NCBI RefSeq assembly: GCF_001975705.1
Contig: NZ_CP015093.1
Coordinates: 3,914,501 to 3,978,500 of the forward strand
From: Salipiger abyssi
GTDB taxonomy: Bacteria > Pseudomonadota > Alphaproteobacteria > Rhodobacterales > Rhodobacteraceae
Direction of reading: 5' to 3'
DNA length: 64,000 nucleotides
Shown here: one piece after another, positions 32,114-40,555 of the stretch
How the letters are laid out: every line of letters starts with the position of its first letter
Position numbering within the stretch: position 1 is the first letter of the stretch
Notes under the pieces: model-generated
The model's database searches: none
Seen by the model: only the letters and a program-made list of their open reading frames with translations
What the model was told of the DNA's origin: nothing
Made by a program: the position numbers and the translations under genes

Positions 32114-33241
32114 ATGCGTGTTGCGGCCTTCAACGTCGAAAACCTATTTGATCGCATCAAAGCCTTTAACGACGACGCTCCCGACACCCACAAGGCGGTG
32201 CTCGAGGCCCATGCAGAGCTCAACACGCTCTTCGAGAAACCGGTCTACAGCGCCGCCGACAAGGCCCGGATGCTGGAGCTCATGGATGTGCTCGGCATCC
32301 TGAAACGCGACGAGGGCGCCTTTGTCTGGCTGCGCAAGATCCGCGGCAAGATCGTCACCCGGCCCCGACGCGGCCCGGTGCGCATCGCCGCCGATGGCCG
32401 CGACGACTGGGTCGGCTGGCTGGAGCTGAAGACCGCGCGCGTCGAGGAAGAGGCGATCACCATGACGGCGCGCATGATCCGCGACATGCAGGCCGATATC
32501 CTCGCCCTGGTCGAGATCGAAAGCCGGCCGGTGCTGACCGAGTTTCACGATTTCATCTATGCCCCGCTCGCCGGCCACAGCTATCGCCAAATGATGGTGA
32601 TCGACGGCAACGACCGGCGCGGCATCGACGTGGGCATCATGGCAAAGGACGGATTCTCCATCCCCTCCATGCGCAGCCATGTGGATGAGGAGGAGAACGG
32701 CCGCACCGTGTTTTCCCGCGACTGCCCGGAATACATCCTGCAAACACCCGGCGGCGAGAGGATCGCCGTGCTGCCCAATCATTTCAAATCCAAATATGGC
32801 GGCAACAATCAGTCTTCGAAAGACAAGCGCGCGGCGCAGGCGCGCTTTGCCGCGCAGTATTATGAGCGGCTGCTCGATGAAGGCATCGAGCATGTGATCG
32901 TGCTGGGCGATCTGAACGACACGCCCGACAGCGACGAGCTGCAACCGCTGCTCGGGACAACGCTGCGGGAAATCACCGATCACCCGAACTTCACAGAATT
33001 CGAGTTCGACGCCTCCACCGGCGATCGCGGCATCGGTACCTTTGGCACCGGCGCCGACAGCAAGAAGATCGACTATATCCTGCTCTCGCCCGCGCTCTGG
33101 GCCCGGGTTATCCGCGGCGGCATCTACCGCAAGGGCGTGTTCACCGCCTCGCACCGCTGGGAGATGTATCCGGAACTAACCAAGCCGCTTTATGCCGCCT
33201 CCGACCATCACGGCATCTGGGTGGATCTGGATCTCGACTGA
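32114..33241 (+). CDS. Endonuclease/exonuclease/phosphatase (EEP) family protein
   Basis: 375 residues from MRVAAFNVENLFDR with GAGGAGATTGCT upstream. Mg-dependent phosphodiesterase/nuclease fold: FNVENLFDR (Asn), ILALVEIES (Glu metal ligand), VLGDLNDTPDS (Asp, Asn), and ASDHHGIWVDLDLD (SDH catalytic pair) at the end. An insertion of roughly 100 residues sits after the first strand. No signal peptide. Natural substrate unknown; DNA or a phosphoester are both possible. Confidence 0.85.
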   Translation: MRVAAFNVENLFDRIKAFNDDAPDTHKAVLEAHAELNTLFEKPVYSAADKARMLELMDVLGILKRDEGAFVWLRKIRGKIVTRPRRGPVRIAADGRDDWVGWLELKTARVEEEAITMTARMIRDMQADILALVEIESRPVLTEFHDFIYAPLAGHSYRQMMVIDGNDRRGIDVGIMAKDGFSIPSMRSHVDEEENGRTVFSRDCPEYILQTPGGERIAVLPNHFKSKYGGNNQSSKDKRAAQARFAAQYYERLLDEGIEHVIVLGDLNDTPDSDELQPLLGTTLREITDHPNFTEFEFDASTGDRGIGTFGTGADSKKIDYILLSPALWARVIRGGIYRKGVFTASHRWEMYPELTKPLYAASDHHGIWVDLDLD

Positions 33242-33250
33242 GGCAAAGCG

Positions 33251-33286
33251 GGCGGAAACCGTTCGCCGGGGCACGGGGTTTCCGCC
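33251..33286 (+). terminator. Stem-loop after the EEP gene, possible terminator
   Basis: GGCGGAAACC (33251-33260) pairs perfectly with GGTTTCCGCC (33277-33286) across a 16-base loop, ten bases after the stop. There is no T run, so termination is uncertain. Confidence 0.4.
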
Positions 33287-33409
33287 AAGACAGGTCGAAA
33301 ATCGCGCCCCTGACGCCTGAGACGGGCGGGGAAACGGCGCAAGTTTCCACCGTAACAAACTGATAAAAAACGACAATATAAGAAAATGTAAAATTCATTC
33401 ACATCAACC

Positions 33410-33438
33410 CTTGATAACCCGCCCTGCAATCCCGATCT
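33410..33438 (+). promoter_or_regulatory. Sigma-32 (RpoH)-like promoter of the DUF2852 gene
   Basis: CTTGAT (33410-33415), 15-base spacer, CCCGATCT (33431-33438), against the heat-shock consensus CTTGAA-N13-15-CCCCATNT: one mismatch in each box. Start would fall near 33445, leaving a 47-base leader. Flanked by a 10-bp direct repeat CATTCACATC at 33396-33405 and 33455-33464. Confidence 0.5.
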
Positions 33439-33444
33439 CTAGCA

Positions 33445-33463
33445 ATGTGAAAGACATTCACAT
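33445..33463 (+). promoter_or_regulatory. Inverted repeat at the predicted DUF2852 transcription start
   Basis: ATGTGAA-AGACA-TTCACAT, perfect 7-bp arms with a 5-base spacer, right at the expected start point. It shares the CATTCACATC word with the copy upstream of the -35 box, which suggests a regulator site rather than only an RNA hairpin. Confidence 0.45.
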
Positions 33464-33491
33464 CCACAAACGAGAGACAAAGGACCTGCAA

Positions 33492-33947
33492 ATGACCGCC
33501 GCTGTGCACTATGAAGCCCGCCCCGCCAACCCCGGCTGGCTCAAGCGTGCCGAGGCCTGGCTCGACGACCGCGGCAGACCCGCTTGGATCGTGGCCATGG
33601 TGCTTGGCTTCGTCTTCTTCTGGCCGATCGGCCTCTTCCTTCTTGCCTATATGATCTGGAGCAAACGCATGTTCGGAGCATCCTGCCGTCAAAACCGCGC
33701 CCGTAACCGCAACCGCGGAAGCTGCCAAAGCTACCGCCACGGCTTCAACGCCATGCGGCCCTCGGGCAACTCTGCCTTCGACGCCTACAAGGCCGACACG
33801 CTGCGCCGGCTCGAAGACGAGCAGAAGAGCTTTGAGGAATTCCTCCAGCGGCTGCGCGAAGCCCGCGACAAATCCGAGTTCGACCAGTTCATGGACGAAC
33901 GCGCCACGTCCGCGCAGGACGTGAAAGACGAGAAAGAGGACGCCTGA
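33492..33947 (+). CDS. DUF2852 membrane protein
   Basis: 151 residues from MTAAVHYEARPANPGW (AAGGA nine bases upstream). One membrane segment near 33-54 (AWIVAMVLGFVFFWPIGLFLLAYMIW), an Arg/Asn-rich cytoplasmic stretch (RQNRARNRNRG), then a charged coiled-coil-like helix (LRRLEDEQKSFEEFLQRLREARDKSEFDQFMDER). Matches DUF2852, an alphaproteobacterial family without known function. The heat-shock-like promoter suggests an envelope-stress role. Confidence 0.78.
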   Translation: MTAAVHYEARPANPGWLKRAEAWLDDRGRPAWIVAMVLGFVFFWPIGLFLLAYMIWSKRMFGASCRQNRARNRNRGSCQSYRHGFNAMRPSGNSAFDAYKADTLRRLEDEQKSFEEFLQRLREARDKSEFDQFMDERATSAQDVKDEKEDA

Positions 33948-34031
33948 GGTGCCTCCGCCATGGCCCCGCCCCGGGGCCATGGGCTACACTGCCCCCCGAT
34001 CCCTCCGACCCAAGGCCCAGAGAGACCCTGC

Positions 34032-34481
34032 ATGTATTCCGACGAGCCCTATAGCCAGCTGCCCGACCCGGTGCGCCAGAGCGCCTTTTACGACAGCGTC
34101 ACCATCAAGCGCGGCCTCGCCTGGGTGATCGACTCGATCATCGTGACGGTGCTGGTGGCCCTGGCACTGGTGCTGACCGCCTTTCTCGGCGCCTTCGTGT
34201 TCTTTGCGCTGTGGATGCTGGTCAGCTTCGCCTACCGCGTCGCCACCATCGCCAATGGCTCGGCGACCTGGGGCATGCGGATGATGGCGATCGAGTTCCG
34301 CGACTGGCGCGGCCAGCGGCTGGATCTCGGCCAGGCCTTCCTGCACACGCTGGGGTACACCGTGTCGGTTTCGGTCGCGCCGCTGCAACTGATTTCCATC
34401 GTATGCATGTTCGCCACCGAGCGTGGCCAGGGCCTCACCGACCTGATGCTCGGCACCGTCGCGCTCAACAAGCGGGCCTGA
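34032..34481 (+). CDS. RDD-family membrane protein
   Basis: 149 residues from MYSDEPYSQLPDPVRQSAFY. RDD domain: an Arg then Asp in the first helix region (IKRGLAWVIDSIIVTVLVALAL), a second hydrophobic segment and GSATWGMRMMAIEFRDWRGQRL, with a third helix and a conserved GLTDLMLGT end. Family members are small inner-membrane proteins, some linked to ion exchange. Start preferred over the frame at 33960, which lacks family support. Confidence 0.82.
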   Translation: MYSDEPYSQLPDPVRQSAFYDSVTIKRGLAWVIDSIIVTVLVALALVLTAFLGAFVFFALWMLVSFAYRVATIANGSATWGMRMMAIEFRDWRGQRLDLGQAFLHTLGYTVSVSVAPLQLISIVCMFATERGQGLTDLMLGTVALNKRA

Positions 34482-34519
34482 TCGTCGCATCCGGAGCAGC
34501 GTTCTGGAAAGACTTGTGA

Positions 34520-34560
34520 AAACCCGCCCCTCCCGGCCTGTCTGGGGGGTTGGCGGGTTT
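34520..34560 (+). terminator. Intrinsic terminator after the RDD gene
   Basis: AAACCCGCC (34520-34528) pairs with GGCGGGTTT (34552-34560), with inner C-rich and G-rich blocks extending the stem. It ends in TTT, 38 bases past the stop and just before bpt. Confidence 0.55.
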
Positions 34561-34607
34561 CCGATTCGTTGCTACGGTTTCGCGACGTTTCTGCCGACAG
34601 GATACAA

Positions 34608-35420
34608 ATGCGCCATTCGCTGCCACTCGCGCCGCAGTTCTATGTGACAGCCCCGCAGCCCTGCCCCTATCTTCCGGGCCGGATGGAGCGGAAGCTGTTC
34701 ACCGCCCTTCAGGGCGACAGCGCGGAAAAGCTGAACGACAGCCTGTCGAAGCAGGGCTTTCGCCGGTCGCAGAATGTGCTTTACCGGCCCTCCTGCTCGG
34801 ATTGCTCGGCCTGTCTCTCGGCGCGGATCGACGTGCGCCGGTTCGAACCGTCGAAAAGCCAGCGCCGCACGCTCAAGCGCAATGCCAATCTCGCCCGCCG
34901 CGCCTCCAGCCCCTGGGCCACAGAGGAGCAATACGCGCTGTTCCGCCGCTATCTCGACGCGCGCCACGCCGATGGCGGTATGGCCGACATGGATATCTTT
35001 GAATTCGCCGCTATGATCGAGGAAACCCCGATCCGCTCGCGCGTGGTGGAATACAGCGACGTGGCCAGCGGCGCGCTCAAGGCTGTGTGCCTGACCGATG
35101 TGCTCGATGACGGCGTGTCGATGGTCTATTCGTTCTACGAGCCGGAATTGCAGCGCAAGAGCCTCGGCACCTGGATGATCCTCGATCATGTGGAGATCGC
35201 GCGCGAGGCCGGCCTGCCCTATGTCTATCTCGGCTACTGGGTGCCCGGCAGCCCCAAGATGGGCTACAAGGCGCAGTTCGGCGCGCTGGAGGTTTATCGC
35301 CGCGGCTGCTGGGAACGCATGGAAGACCCGGAGGAATACGAGCAGGAACGCCATCCGCTTTCCACCGATCCCATCGCCGAGCAGGTGGCGAATATCTCGC
35401 TGCCCGATAGCCGGGGGTAA
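34608..35420 (+). CDS. bpt: Leucyltransferase of the N-end rule pathway (ATE1-like)
   Basis: 270 residues from [25 protein letters not shown]. Cytoplasmic enzyme that attaches Leu from Leu-tRNA to N-terminal Asp or Glu, marking proteins for ClpAP. The N-terminal Cys pair region ([15 protein letters not shown]) and [14 protein letters not shown] are the ATE/Bpt zinc- or redox-Cys signature, with [21 protein letters not shown] and the C-terminal [22 protein letters not shown] lies nine bases before the start. Length is standard. Confidence 0.93.
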   Translation: MRHSLPLAPQFYVTAPQPCPYLPGRMERKLFTALQGDSAEKLNDSLSKQGFRRSQNVLYRPSCSDCSACLSARIDVRRFEPSKSQRRTLKRNANLARRASSPWATEEQYALFRRYLDARHADGGMADMDIFEFAAMIEETPIRSRVVEYSDVASGALKAVCLTDVLDDGVSMVYSFYEPELQRKSLGTWMILDHVEIAREAGLPYVYLGYWVPGSPKMGYKAQFGALEVYRRGCWERMEDPEEYEQERHPLSTDPIAEQVANISLPDSRG

Positions 35421-35465
35421 AGCCGAGATGCGGCGCGGCGCCCTTCGGGCTCGGGGGTACCGTTC

Positions 35466-35488
35466 GTAGGGTGGGCAATCTGCCCACC
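35466..35488 (+). repeat. GTAG-type REP element (copy B)
   Basis: GTAG foot, GGTGGGC stem, AATCT loop, GCCCACC stem; identical to the copy at 15504-15526. It lies between the convergent bpt and pqiC stops, where its hairpin may also limit read-through. Confidence 0.7.
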
Positions 35489-35502
35489 GCCACCATACCA
35501 AA

Positions 35503-36057
35503 CTACCGCGACAGGCTCTCGGTGATCTCCGCCGCAAGCTGCGCAATCGCCGCGCCGGTCGCCTGCGCGATGCCCGCCGGGGTCGCCTCGGCCAGCGGCA
35601 CCGAGATCGCAAACCGCTCGATGCGCTCGCGCACCACTCGGTCATAGGACGAGATCGCGTATTGTCCGCTGAGCGCCACCGTGCCGTCGGCCCGCGCCAC
35701 CATCTGCGCCACCGTCACCTGCACCGCCGCCTGTGCGTCTTCCTCCAGCGGCCAGGGCTCTGCCGCGACCGTCGCATTGGAGGCGCGCCCGATATGCTCG
35801 GCAATGGCCAGCGTCACCGCGCGGGACGGATCGTCGGCCCAGAGCGCGTTGTCGATCTGCGTGAGCGCGCCGTCTTCGCCCTCCAGCACGATCTCCGAGG
35901 CCTCCGCATAGGCCGGCAGCGAGACCTCCCGCACCTCAAGCGTCGCCACGCGCAGCCGCGCGCTCGCCGCCTGGATCGGCGGCTCGATCAGATAGCGCGG
36001 CTCGGCGCCGGAACAGGCGGCGAGGATCAGGGCGGCGAAGGGCAGAATGCGATACAT
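35503..36057 (-). CDS. pqiC: Outer-membrane lipoprotein PqiC
   Basis: 184 residues. Lipoprotein signal MYRILPFAALILAACSG with the lipobox LAAC (Cys 15). The mature part is an ABC-transport auxiliary (DUF330) domain (RYLIEPPIQAASARLRVATLEVREVSLPAYAEASEIV). In E. coli PqiC caps the PqiB needle at the outer membrane. Start is four bases after the pqiB stop. The upstream part of the frame is a shadow of pqiB. Confidence 0.88.
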   Translation of the reverse strand: MYRILPFAALILAACSGAEPRYLIEPPIQAASARLRVATLEVREVSLPAYAEASEIVLEGEDGALTQIDNALWADDPSRAVTLAIAEHIGRASNATVAAEPWPLEEDAQAAVQVTVAQMVARADGTVALSGQYAISSYDRVVRERIERFAISVPLAEATPAGIAQATGAAIAQLAAEITESLSR

Positions 36058-36061
36058 GGGC

Positions 36062-38167
36062 TCAGCGTCCGAACAGGAGGGAATTGGGATTGCGCTCGAT
36101 GGCGCGGGCGAGCTTGGAGAGCGCGGCGGCGGCTTCGCGCACCTCGCGCAGGGCCGAGACGGTCTCGCGGTTGAAGCTGGAATTGTCGCCATAGCTCTGC
36201 ACCACGACCTCCGCCTGGCCCACCAGCCGCTCGATGCGGGCCGAGAGGCTGGGCAGGCTCTCGGCGGCCTCTTCGATGGCGGCGGCGGCATCGCTGGCCG
36301 AGGCCAGCGTGGCGTTGGCATTCTCGACCACCCCGCCCTCGCGCAGCTCGGCCAGCACCGCGCGCACCTCGTCGAGCGCCTCCGACAGGCTGCCCGGCAG
36401 CGCGCGGGTGTCGTCGCTGTCGATCAGCCGATCGGCACTGTCGAGCAGATCGGTGGCTGAGGCGACGAAGGCATCGATCTCCATCGAATTGGCCTTGGCG
36501 GTGAGCTGGCGCAGATCGCTGATGAGATCGGGCACCTCGCCGGTGGCGGCAGAGAACTCGTCGGCCACCGCGCTCACCGTCTCGGTGGCGGCGGAGGCGT
36601 TTTCCAGCGCCTCGACCAGCTTGCCGACCATATCGGCGGCGCGCAGATCCTCGGCGATGCCGCGCAGCTCGCCCACGGCGGCGGTCAGCTCGCCCGGCAG
36701 CGCCTGCGCCGCCTCGCCGCCGATCAGCCCGCGCGCATCGTCCATCAGCGCGGTGAAGGCGCCCGGCGCGCTGCGCAAGTCCTCGTCGCCGGCAAGGTTC
36801 TCGATGGAGGCGAGCGTGGCGATGGCCTGTTCCATCAGCTCCTCGACCGGCAGGTTGTCGATGCGCTGGAACAGCCCTTCGGCGGTGGCCGCCACATCCG
36901 GCAGATCGGAGGGCACCGAGGGAATGACCGGCGCCTCCGTGTCGAAGATGCCGAGCGCCGCCGGCGCCGCATCGGGGATCTCGGCCAGCTCGACCATCAG
37001 ATCCTGGCTGAACAGCCCCTGCGCCGCCAGCCGCGCGCGCAGCCCCTGCTGCACGGCCTCGGCGAGAAAGGCGATGGTTTCGGCCTGCGGCGCCTCGGGC
37101 GCCAGCCCCAGCGAGCGCGGGTCGATGGAGATCGACGCACGCAGCTTCACCTGCTGCTGGCCCTGCACCTCTTCGATGAACGCGCCGAGCGCCTTGACCG
37201 AGCCGACCTTGAGCCCGCGATAGGTGACCGGCGAGCCGGCTTCGAGCCCGCGCACGGATTCGTCGAACTCGACCACCAGATCGACCGCATTGTCGATGGA
37301 TTCGCTGAACACGCTGTCGCGCGCCGAGCTTTCGTCCTCGAAGAGATCGAAGACATAGCGCGACTGCACCGGGCTGCCGCCGGAGAACACCGTGTCGAAG
37401 GCGATGCCGCCCCGGATCAGCGCCGCGACCGAGCCCACCGAAAGGTTGATGCCGCTGGGGCCGACATTGACGTCGAACCCGGAGGTATCCCAAAACCGGG
37501 TGGCGGTGGTGATGCGGCGGTCATGCGGCGCGTCGATAAAGGCGTCGACGATCACGCCGGTGCCGGAATCGAGCAGCCGCGGCGTCTCGATCCGCCCGAC
37601 CTCGATGCCCTGGTGAAAGATTGGCGCGCCGGCGGTGAGCATTGTGCCGTCGGAAGCGCGCAGCACGATGCGCGTGCCCTTCATCCCCGGCTTGACCAGC
37701 GGCGTTTCGTTCAGACCTTCGAAAGTGGTGGCCTCGGCGCCCTGCTGCGGCTCGAACGCCGCCTCGATATAGACCCCGGAGAGCACCGTCGAGAGGCCGG
37801 TGATGCCGGAGGCGCTGACCTCCGGGCGCACCACCCAGAACTGCGCATCCGCCGGCAGCGACTCCGCCACCGTGTTGTCGATCCGCGCGCTCACGATGAC
37901 CGATGTCAGGTCGCCTGAGAACTCCACCGCCTCGACAAAGCCGACGCTCACGTCGCGATAGCGGATCGCCGTTTCCTCGGGCACAACGCCCGCGGCGTTC
38001 TCGAAATGGATCTCGATGCGGGCGCCGCGCTCGGCCCAGCTCTGCCAGGCGATGAGCAGCGTCACCGCCAGCGCCGCGAAAGGCACCAGCCAGACCAGCG
38101 AGAGGTTTCGCCAGATCGACCGCTTCGGGCCTTCGATCTCCATATCCGCCGGGCGCGGGTCACTCAT
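36062..38167 (-). CDS. pqiB: MCE-domain intermembrane lipid transport protein PqiB
   Basis: 701 residues. N-terminal membrane anchor (LSLVWLVPFAALAVTLLIAW, 19-38), then three MCE domains (about 45-135, 155-270, 285-400; each opens with a GARIEIHFENAAG- or GSPVTYRGLKVG-like strand), and a long helical C-terminal region (430-700) rich in Ala/Glu/Asp with repeated LRxLxAxANSM-like helices that would form the tunnel. Spans the periplasm and moves lipids between membranes. It sits between pqiA and pqiC. Confidence 0.92.
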   Translation of the reverse strand: MSDPRPADMEIEGPKRSIWRNLSLVWLVPFAALAVTLLIAWQSWAERGARIEIHFENAAGVVPEETAIRYRDVSVGFVEAVEFSGDLTSVIVSARIDNTVAESLPADAQFWVVRPEVSASGITGLSTVLSGVYIEAAFEPQQGAEATTFEGLNETPLVKPGMKGTRIVLRASDGTMLTAGAPIFHQGIEVGRIETPRLLDSGTGVIVDAFIDAPHDRRITTATRFWDTSGFDVNVGPSGINLSVGSVAALIRGGIAFDTVFSGGSPVQSRYVFDLFEDESSARDSVFSESIDNAVDLVVEFDESVRGLEAGSPVTYRGLKVGSVKALGAFIEEVQGQQQVKLRASISIDPRSLGLAPEAPQAETIAFLAEAVQQGLRARLAAQGLFSQDLMVELAEIPDAAPAALGIFDTEAPVIPSVPSDLPDVAATAEGLFQRIDNLPVEELMEQAIATLASIENLAGDEDLRSAPGAFTALMDDARGLIGGEAAQALPGELTAAVGELRGIAEDLRAADMVGKLVEALENASAATETVSAVADEFSAATGEVPDLISDLRQLTAKANSMEIDAFVASATDLLDSADRLIDSDDTRALPGSLSEALDEVRAVLAELREGGVVENANATLASASDAAAAIEEAAESLPSLSARIERLVGQAEVVVQSYGDNSSFNRETVSALREVREAAAALSKLARAIERNPNSLLFGR

Positions 38168-38173
38168 AGGTCT

Positions 38174-38803
38174 TTACTCCCCGTCCGCGTCCCAGATGAG
38201 ACGCGGGTCAAAGCTCTGGGCCGAAATCATCGTGAATGCAACGGAAAGCGCGAAGCTCACCGCCGCGATCCCGGGATTGATCTGCGCCGCGAAGTCCAGC
38301 TGCACCAGCGAGGACAGGATCGCCACCACGAAGACGTCGATCATCGACCAGCGCCCGATGAACTCCACCACTTCGAACAGCACATGCCGTTTATGCGCCG
38401 ACAGGCTGACACGGCGCTCCACGCTCAGTGCCAGATAGGCGATGGCGATGAATTTGGCGACCGGAATGATGATCGAGGCGACAAAGACGATGGCCGCGAC
38501 ACCGTAGGAGCCGTGATGCACGAGGTCCACCACCCCGCCGAAAATCGTGCTCTCCGTGGTCTGGCCCAGCAGCGTGGTGCGCAGCATCGGGTAGATATTG
38601 GCCGGGATGTAGACCACCAGCCCGGCAAAGAGCCAGGCCCAGACCCGCTGCACGCTGGTGCCGTCACGGCTCGACACCGGGGCACCGCAACGGGTGCAGA
38701 TGGTGACGCCGGGCGCGTGGACGCGGCCGCACTGGGTGCAGCCCACAAGCCCCGCCGCCTTCGCGGTCAGGATCCGTTGCGGCGCGCTTCCAGCGTCTTC
38801 CAT
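38174..38803 (-). CDS. pqiA: Paraquat-inducible protein A, second module
   Basis: 209 residues. Starts with a zinc-ribbon (CTQCGRVHAPGVTICTRCG, Cys-x2-Cys twice) and four membrane helices with the PqiA block IYPMLRTTLLGQTTESTIFGGVVDLVHHG and VEFIGRWSMIDVFVVAILSSLV. E. coli PqiA carries two such modules in one chain of about 417 residues; here this module is a separate gene whose first 37 bases overlap the upstream one. Confidence 0.88.
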   Translation of the reverse strand: MEDAGSAPQRILTAKAAGLVGCTQCGRVHAPGVTICTRCGAPVSSRDGTSVQRVWAWLFAGLVVYIPANIYPMLRTTLLGQTTESTIFGGVVDLVHHGSYGVAAIVFVASIIIPVAKFIAIAYLALSVERRVSLSAHKRHVLFEVVEFIGRWSMIDVFVVAILSSLVQLDFAAQINPGIAAVSFALSVAFTMISAQSFDPRLIWDADGE

Positions 38804-39414
38804 ACGGTCACCCTGCTCATGAAGTTGTCTTTCAGCACGGTCACCACGACCAGTGCCACAAAGGCCCAGAAGGCCGGGCCGATGAACACATGCGCCAGCC
38901 CCGCCACCTTGACCAGCGCCACCGCGACGCCGACGATAAAGATCTCGGCCATCGCCCAGGGCCGCAGCGCCTCAGTCAGCCGAAAGGCCGGCTCCGCATG
39001 CGGCGCCGGGCGCCAGCCGAAGGCCATCGGCGCCAGCACATAGATCAGCGCCACAAAGCGGATCACCGGCAGGATCACGATCAGCGCCGCCATGGCAAAG
39101 GTCAGCGGCGCGGTCAGGCCGGAGGAGAACGCCATCACCGTATCGAGCAGCGACGCGCGGTGGATGCGCCCCGCCGCCTCCAGCTCCAGGAACGGGAAGA
39201 AGATCGCCGCCACCATCAGGATAAGCGCCGCAAGCGCCAGCATGATGATGCGTGTCATCGCCGTGTTGCGCGGCGCCTCCAGCACCGCGTGGCAGCGCAC
39301 GCAGCGCGCCGTCTCGCCCGGGCGCACATCGCGCAGCCGGTGCAGCGCGTCGCAGGACGGGCAGGCGATCAGCCCGTCGGTATCGGGCAGCGTTGCGGGA
39401 GGCTGTGCGGTCAT
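38767..39414 (-). CDS. pqiA: Paraquat-inducible protein A, first module
   Basis: 215 residues from MTAQPPATLPDTDGL. Zinc-ribbon CPSCDALHRLRDV..ARCVRCH followed by four membrane helices (FFPFLELEAAGRIHRASLLDTVMAFSSG; LRPWAMAEIFIVGVAVALVKVAGLA). Together with the next gene it reconstitutes a full PqiA; the 37-base overlap in a different frame is in keeping with a split, coupled pair rather than a sequencing frameshift, since both ends look native. An extra 18 residues upstream are possible but unlikely. Confidence 0.87.
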   Translation of the reverse strand: MTAQPPATLPDTDGLIACPSCDALHRLRDVRPGETARCVRCHAVLEAPRNTAMTRIIMLALAALILMVAAIFFPFLELEAAGRIHRASLLDTVMAFSSGLTAPLTFAMAALIVILPVIRFVALIYVLAPMAFGWRPAPHAEPAFRLTEALRPWAMAEIFIVGVAVALVKVAGLAHVFIGPAFWAFVALVVVTVLKDNFMSRVTVWKTLEARRNGS

Positions 39415-39471
39415 GTCCGGCAATCTAGTCCGCCACCGCGCCGGGGGAAAGTGCTGGCGCCGCAGCATTTT

Positions 39472-39494
39472 GCCCGGACGGGCATTTCTGCCCG
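39472..39494 (-). terminator. Stem-loop after tdh, weak terminator candidate
   Basis: Overlapping hairpins TGCCCG-GA-CGGGCA and CGGGCA-TTTC-TGCCCG in the 100-base gap between the tdh stop and the pqiA start. No T run on the minus strand. Confidence 0.3.
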
Positions 39495-39514
39495 CCCGCT
39501 GCGCTCAGTTCGGC

Positions 39515-40555
39515 TCAGCGCCGCCAGTCGAGCACCACCTTGCCCGAGGCGCCGCCGCGCATGGTCTCGAAGCCGTCGCGGAAATCGCGCGCGGCAAAGC
39601 GATGGGTGATCACCGCGCGGATATCGAGCCCGTTCTCCAGCATGGCGATCATCTTGTACCAGGTCTCGAAGATCTCGCGTCCGTAGATGCCCTTGAGCGT
39701 GATCGCCTTGAAGACGATGCGCGACCAGTCCACCGGGCTCTTGCCCGGCGGGATGCCGAGCAGCGCGATGCGCCCGCCCATCACCAGGCTCTCGACCATC
39801 TGGTCGAGCGCCGCCTGACTGCCCGACATCTCCAGCCCCACGTCGAAACCCTCGCGCATCTTCAGCCGCCCGGCGACATCGCGCAGATCCTCCCGCGCCA
39901 CATTCACCGGCACCACATCGGCGACCCGCGCCGCGAGATCGAGCCGCGTCTGGTTCACATCGGTGATCACCACATGCCGCGCCCCCACATGGCGCGCCAC
40001 CGCCGCCGCCATGATGCCGATGGGGCCGGCGCCGGTGATCAGCACGTCCTCGCCCACCAGATCGAAGCTCAGCGCGGTATGCACCGCATTGCCCAGCGGA
40101 TCGAGGATCGCGCCGATCTCGTCATCCACCGCGTCGGGCAGCGGCACCACGTTGAAGGCGGGCAGGCGCAGATACTCGGCAAAGGCGCCCTGCTCGTTCA
40201 CGCCGATGCCGCGCGTCTCAGGGTCGAGATGGAACCGCCCCGCCCGGCTCTGGCGGCTGTGGCGCCCGATGAGATGGCCCTCGCCGGAACAGCGCTGGCC
40301 GATCTCCAGCCCGGTGACGTCGCGGCCCAGCTCGACGATCTCGCCGGCGAACTCGTGCCCGGTGATCAGCGGCACCGGCACCGTGCGCCGCGCCCAGTCG
40401 TCCCAGTTCCAGATATGGATATCGGTGCCGCAGATGCCGGTCTTGTTGATCCGGATCAGCACATCCTCCGGCCCGATCTCGGGCACCGGCGCCTCGACCC
40501 GCCAGAGCCCCGGCTCGGGCCTCGATTTCTCCAATGCGATCATATGGTTGGTCAT
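39515..40555 (-). CDS. tdh: L-threonine 3-dehydrogenase
   Basis: 346 residues. Oxidises threonine to 2-amino-3-oxobutyrate with NAD+. Zinc-type MDR fold: catalytic-zinc motif [34 protein letters not shown]-binding [15 protein letters not shown]. The structural-zinc lobe, which in E. coli Tdh reads C-x2-C-x2-C-x7-C, is here [21 protein letters not shown]: all four Cys are replaced (Gly, Ser, Ser, Asp). Length is otherwise normal. The start overlaps the kbl stop (ATGA). Confidence 0.93.
   Translation of the reverse strand: MTNHMIALEKSRPEPGLWRVEAPVPEIGPEDVLIRINKTGICGTDIHIWNWDDWARRTVPVPLITGHEFAGEIVELGRDVTGLEIGQRCSGEGHLIGRHSRQSRAGRFHLDPETRGIGVNEQGAFAEYLRLPAFNVVPLPDAVDDEIGAILDPLGNAVHTALSFDLVGEDVLITGAGPIGIMAAAVARHVGARHVVITDVNQTRLDLAARVADVVPVNVAREDLRDVAGRLKMREGFDVGLEMSGSQAALDQMVESLVMGGRIALLGIPPGKSPVDWSRIVFKAITLKGIYGREIFETWYKMIAMLENGLDIRAVITHRFAARDFRDGFETMRGGASGKVVLDWRR

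Noticed and set aside
36027..37493. 488-codon Arg/Gly-rich minus-strand frame
   Set aside because: Out-of-frame shadow of pqiB on the same strand.
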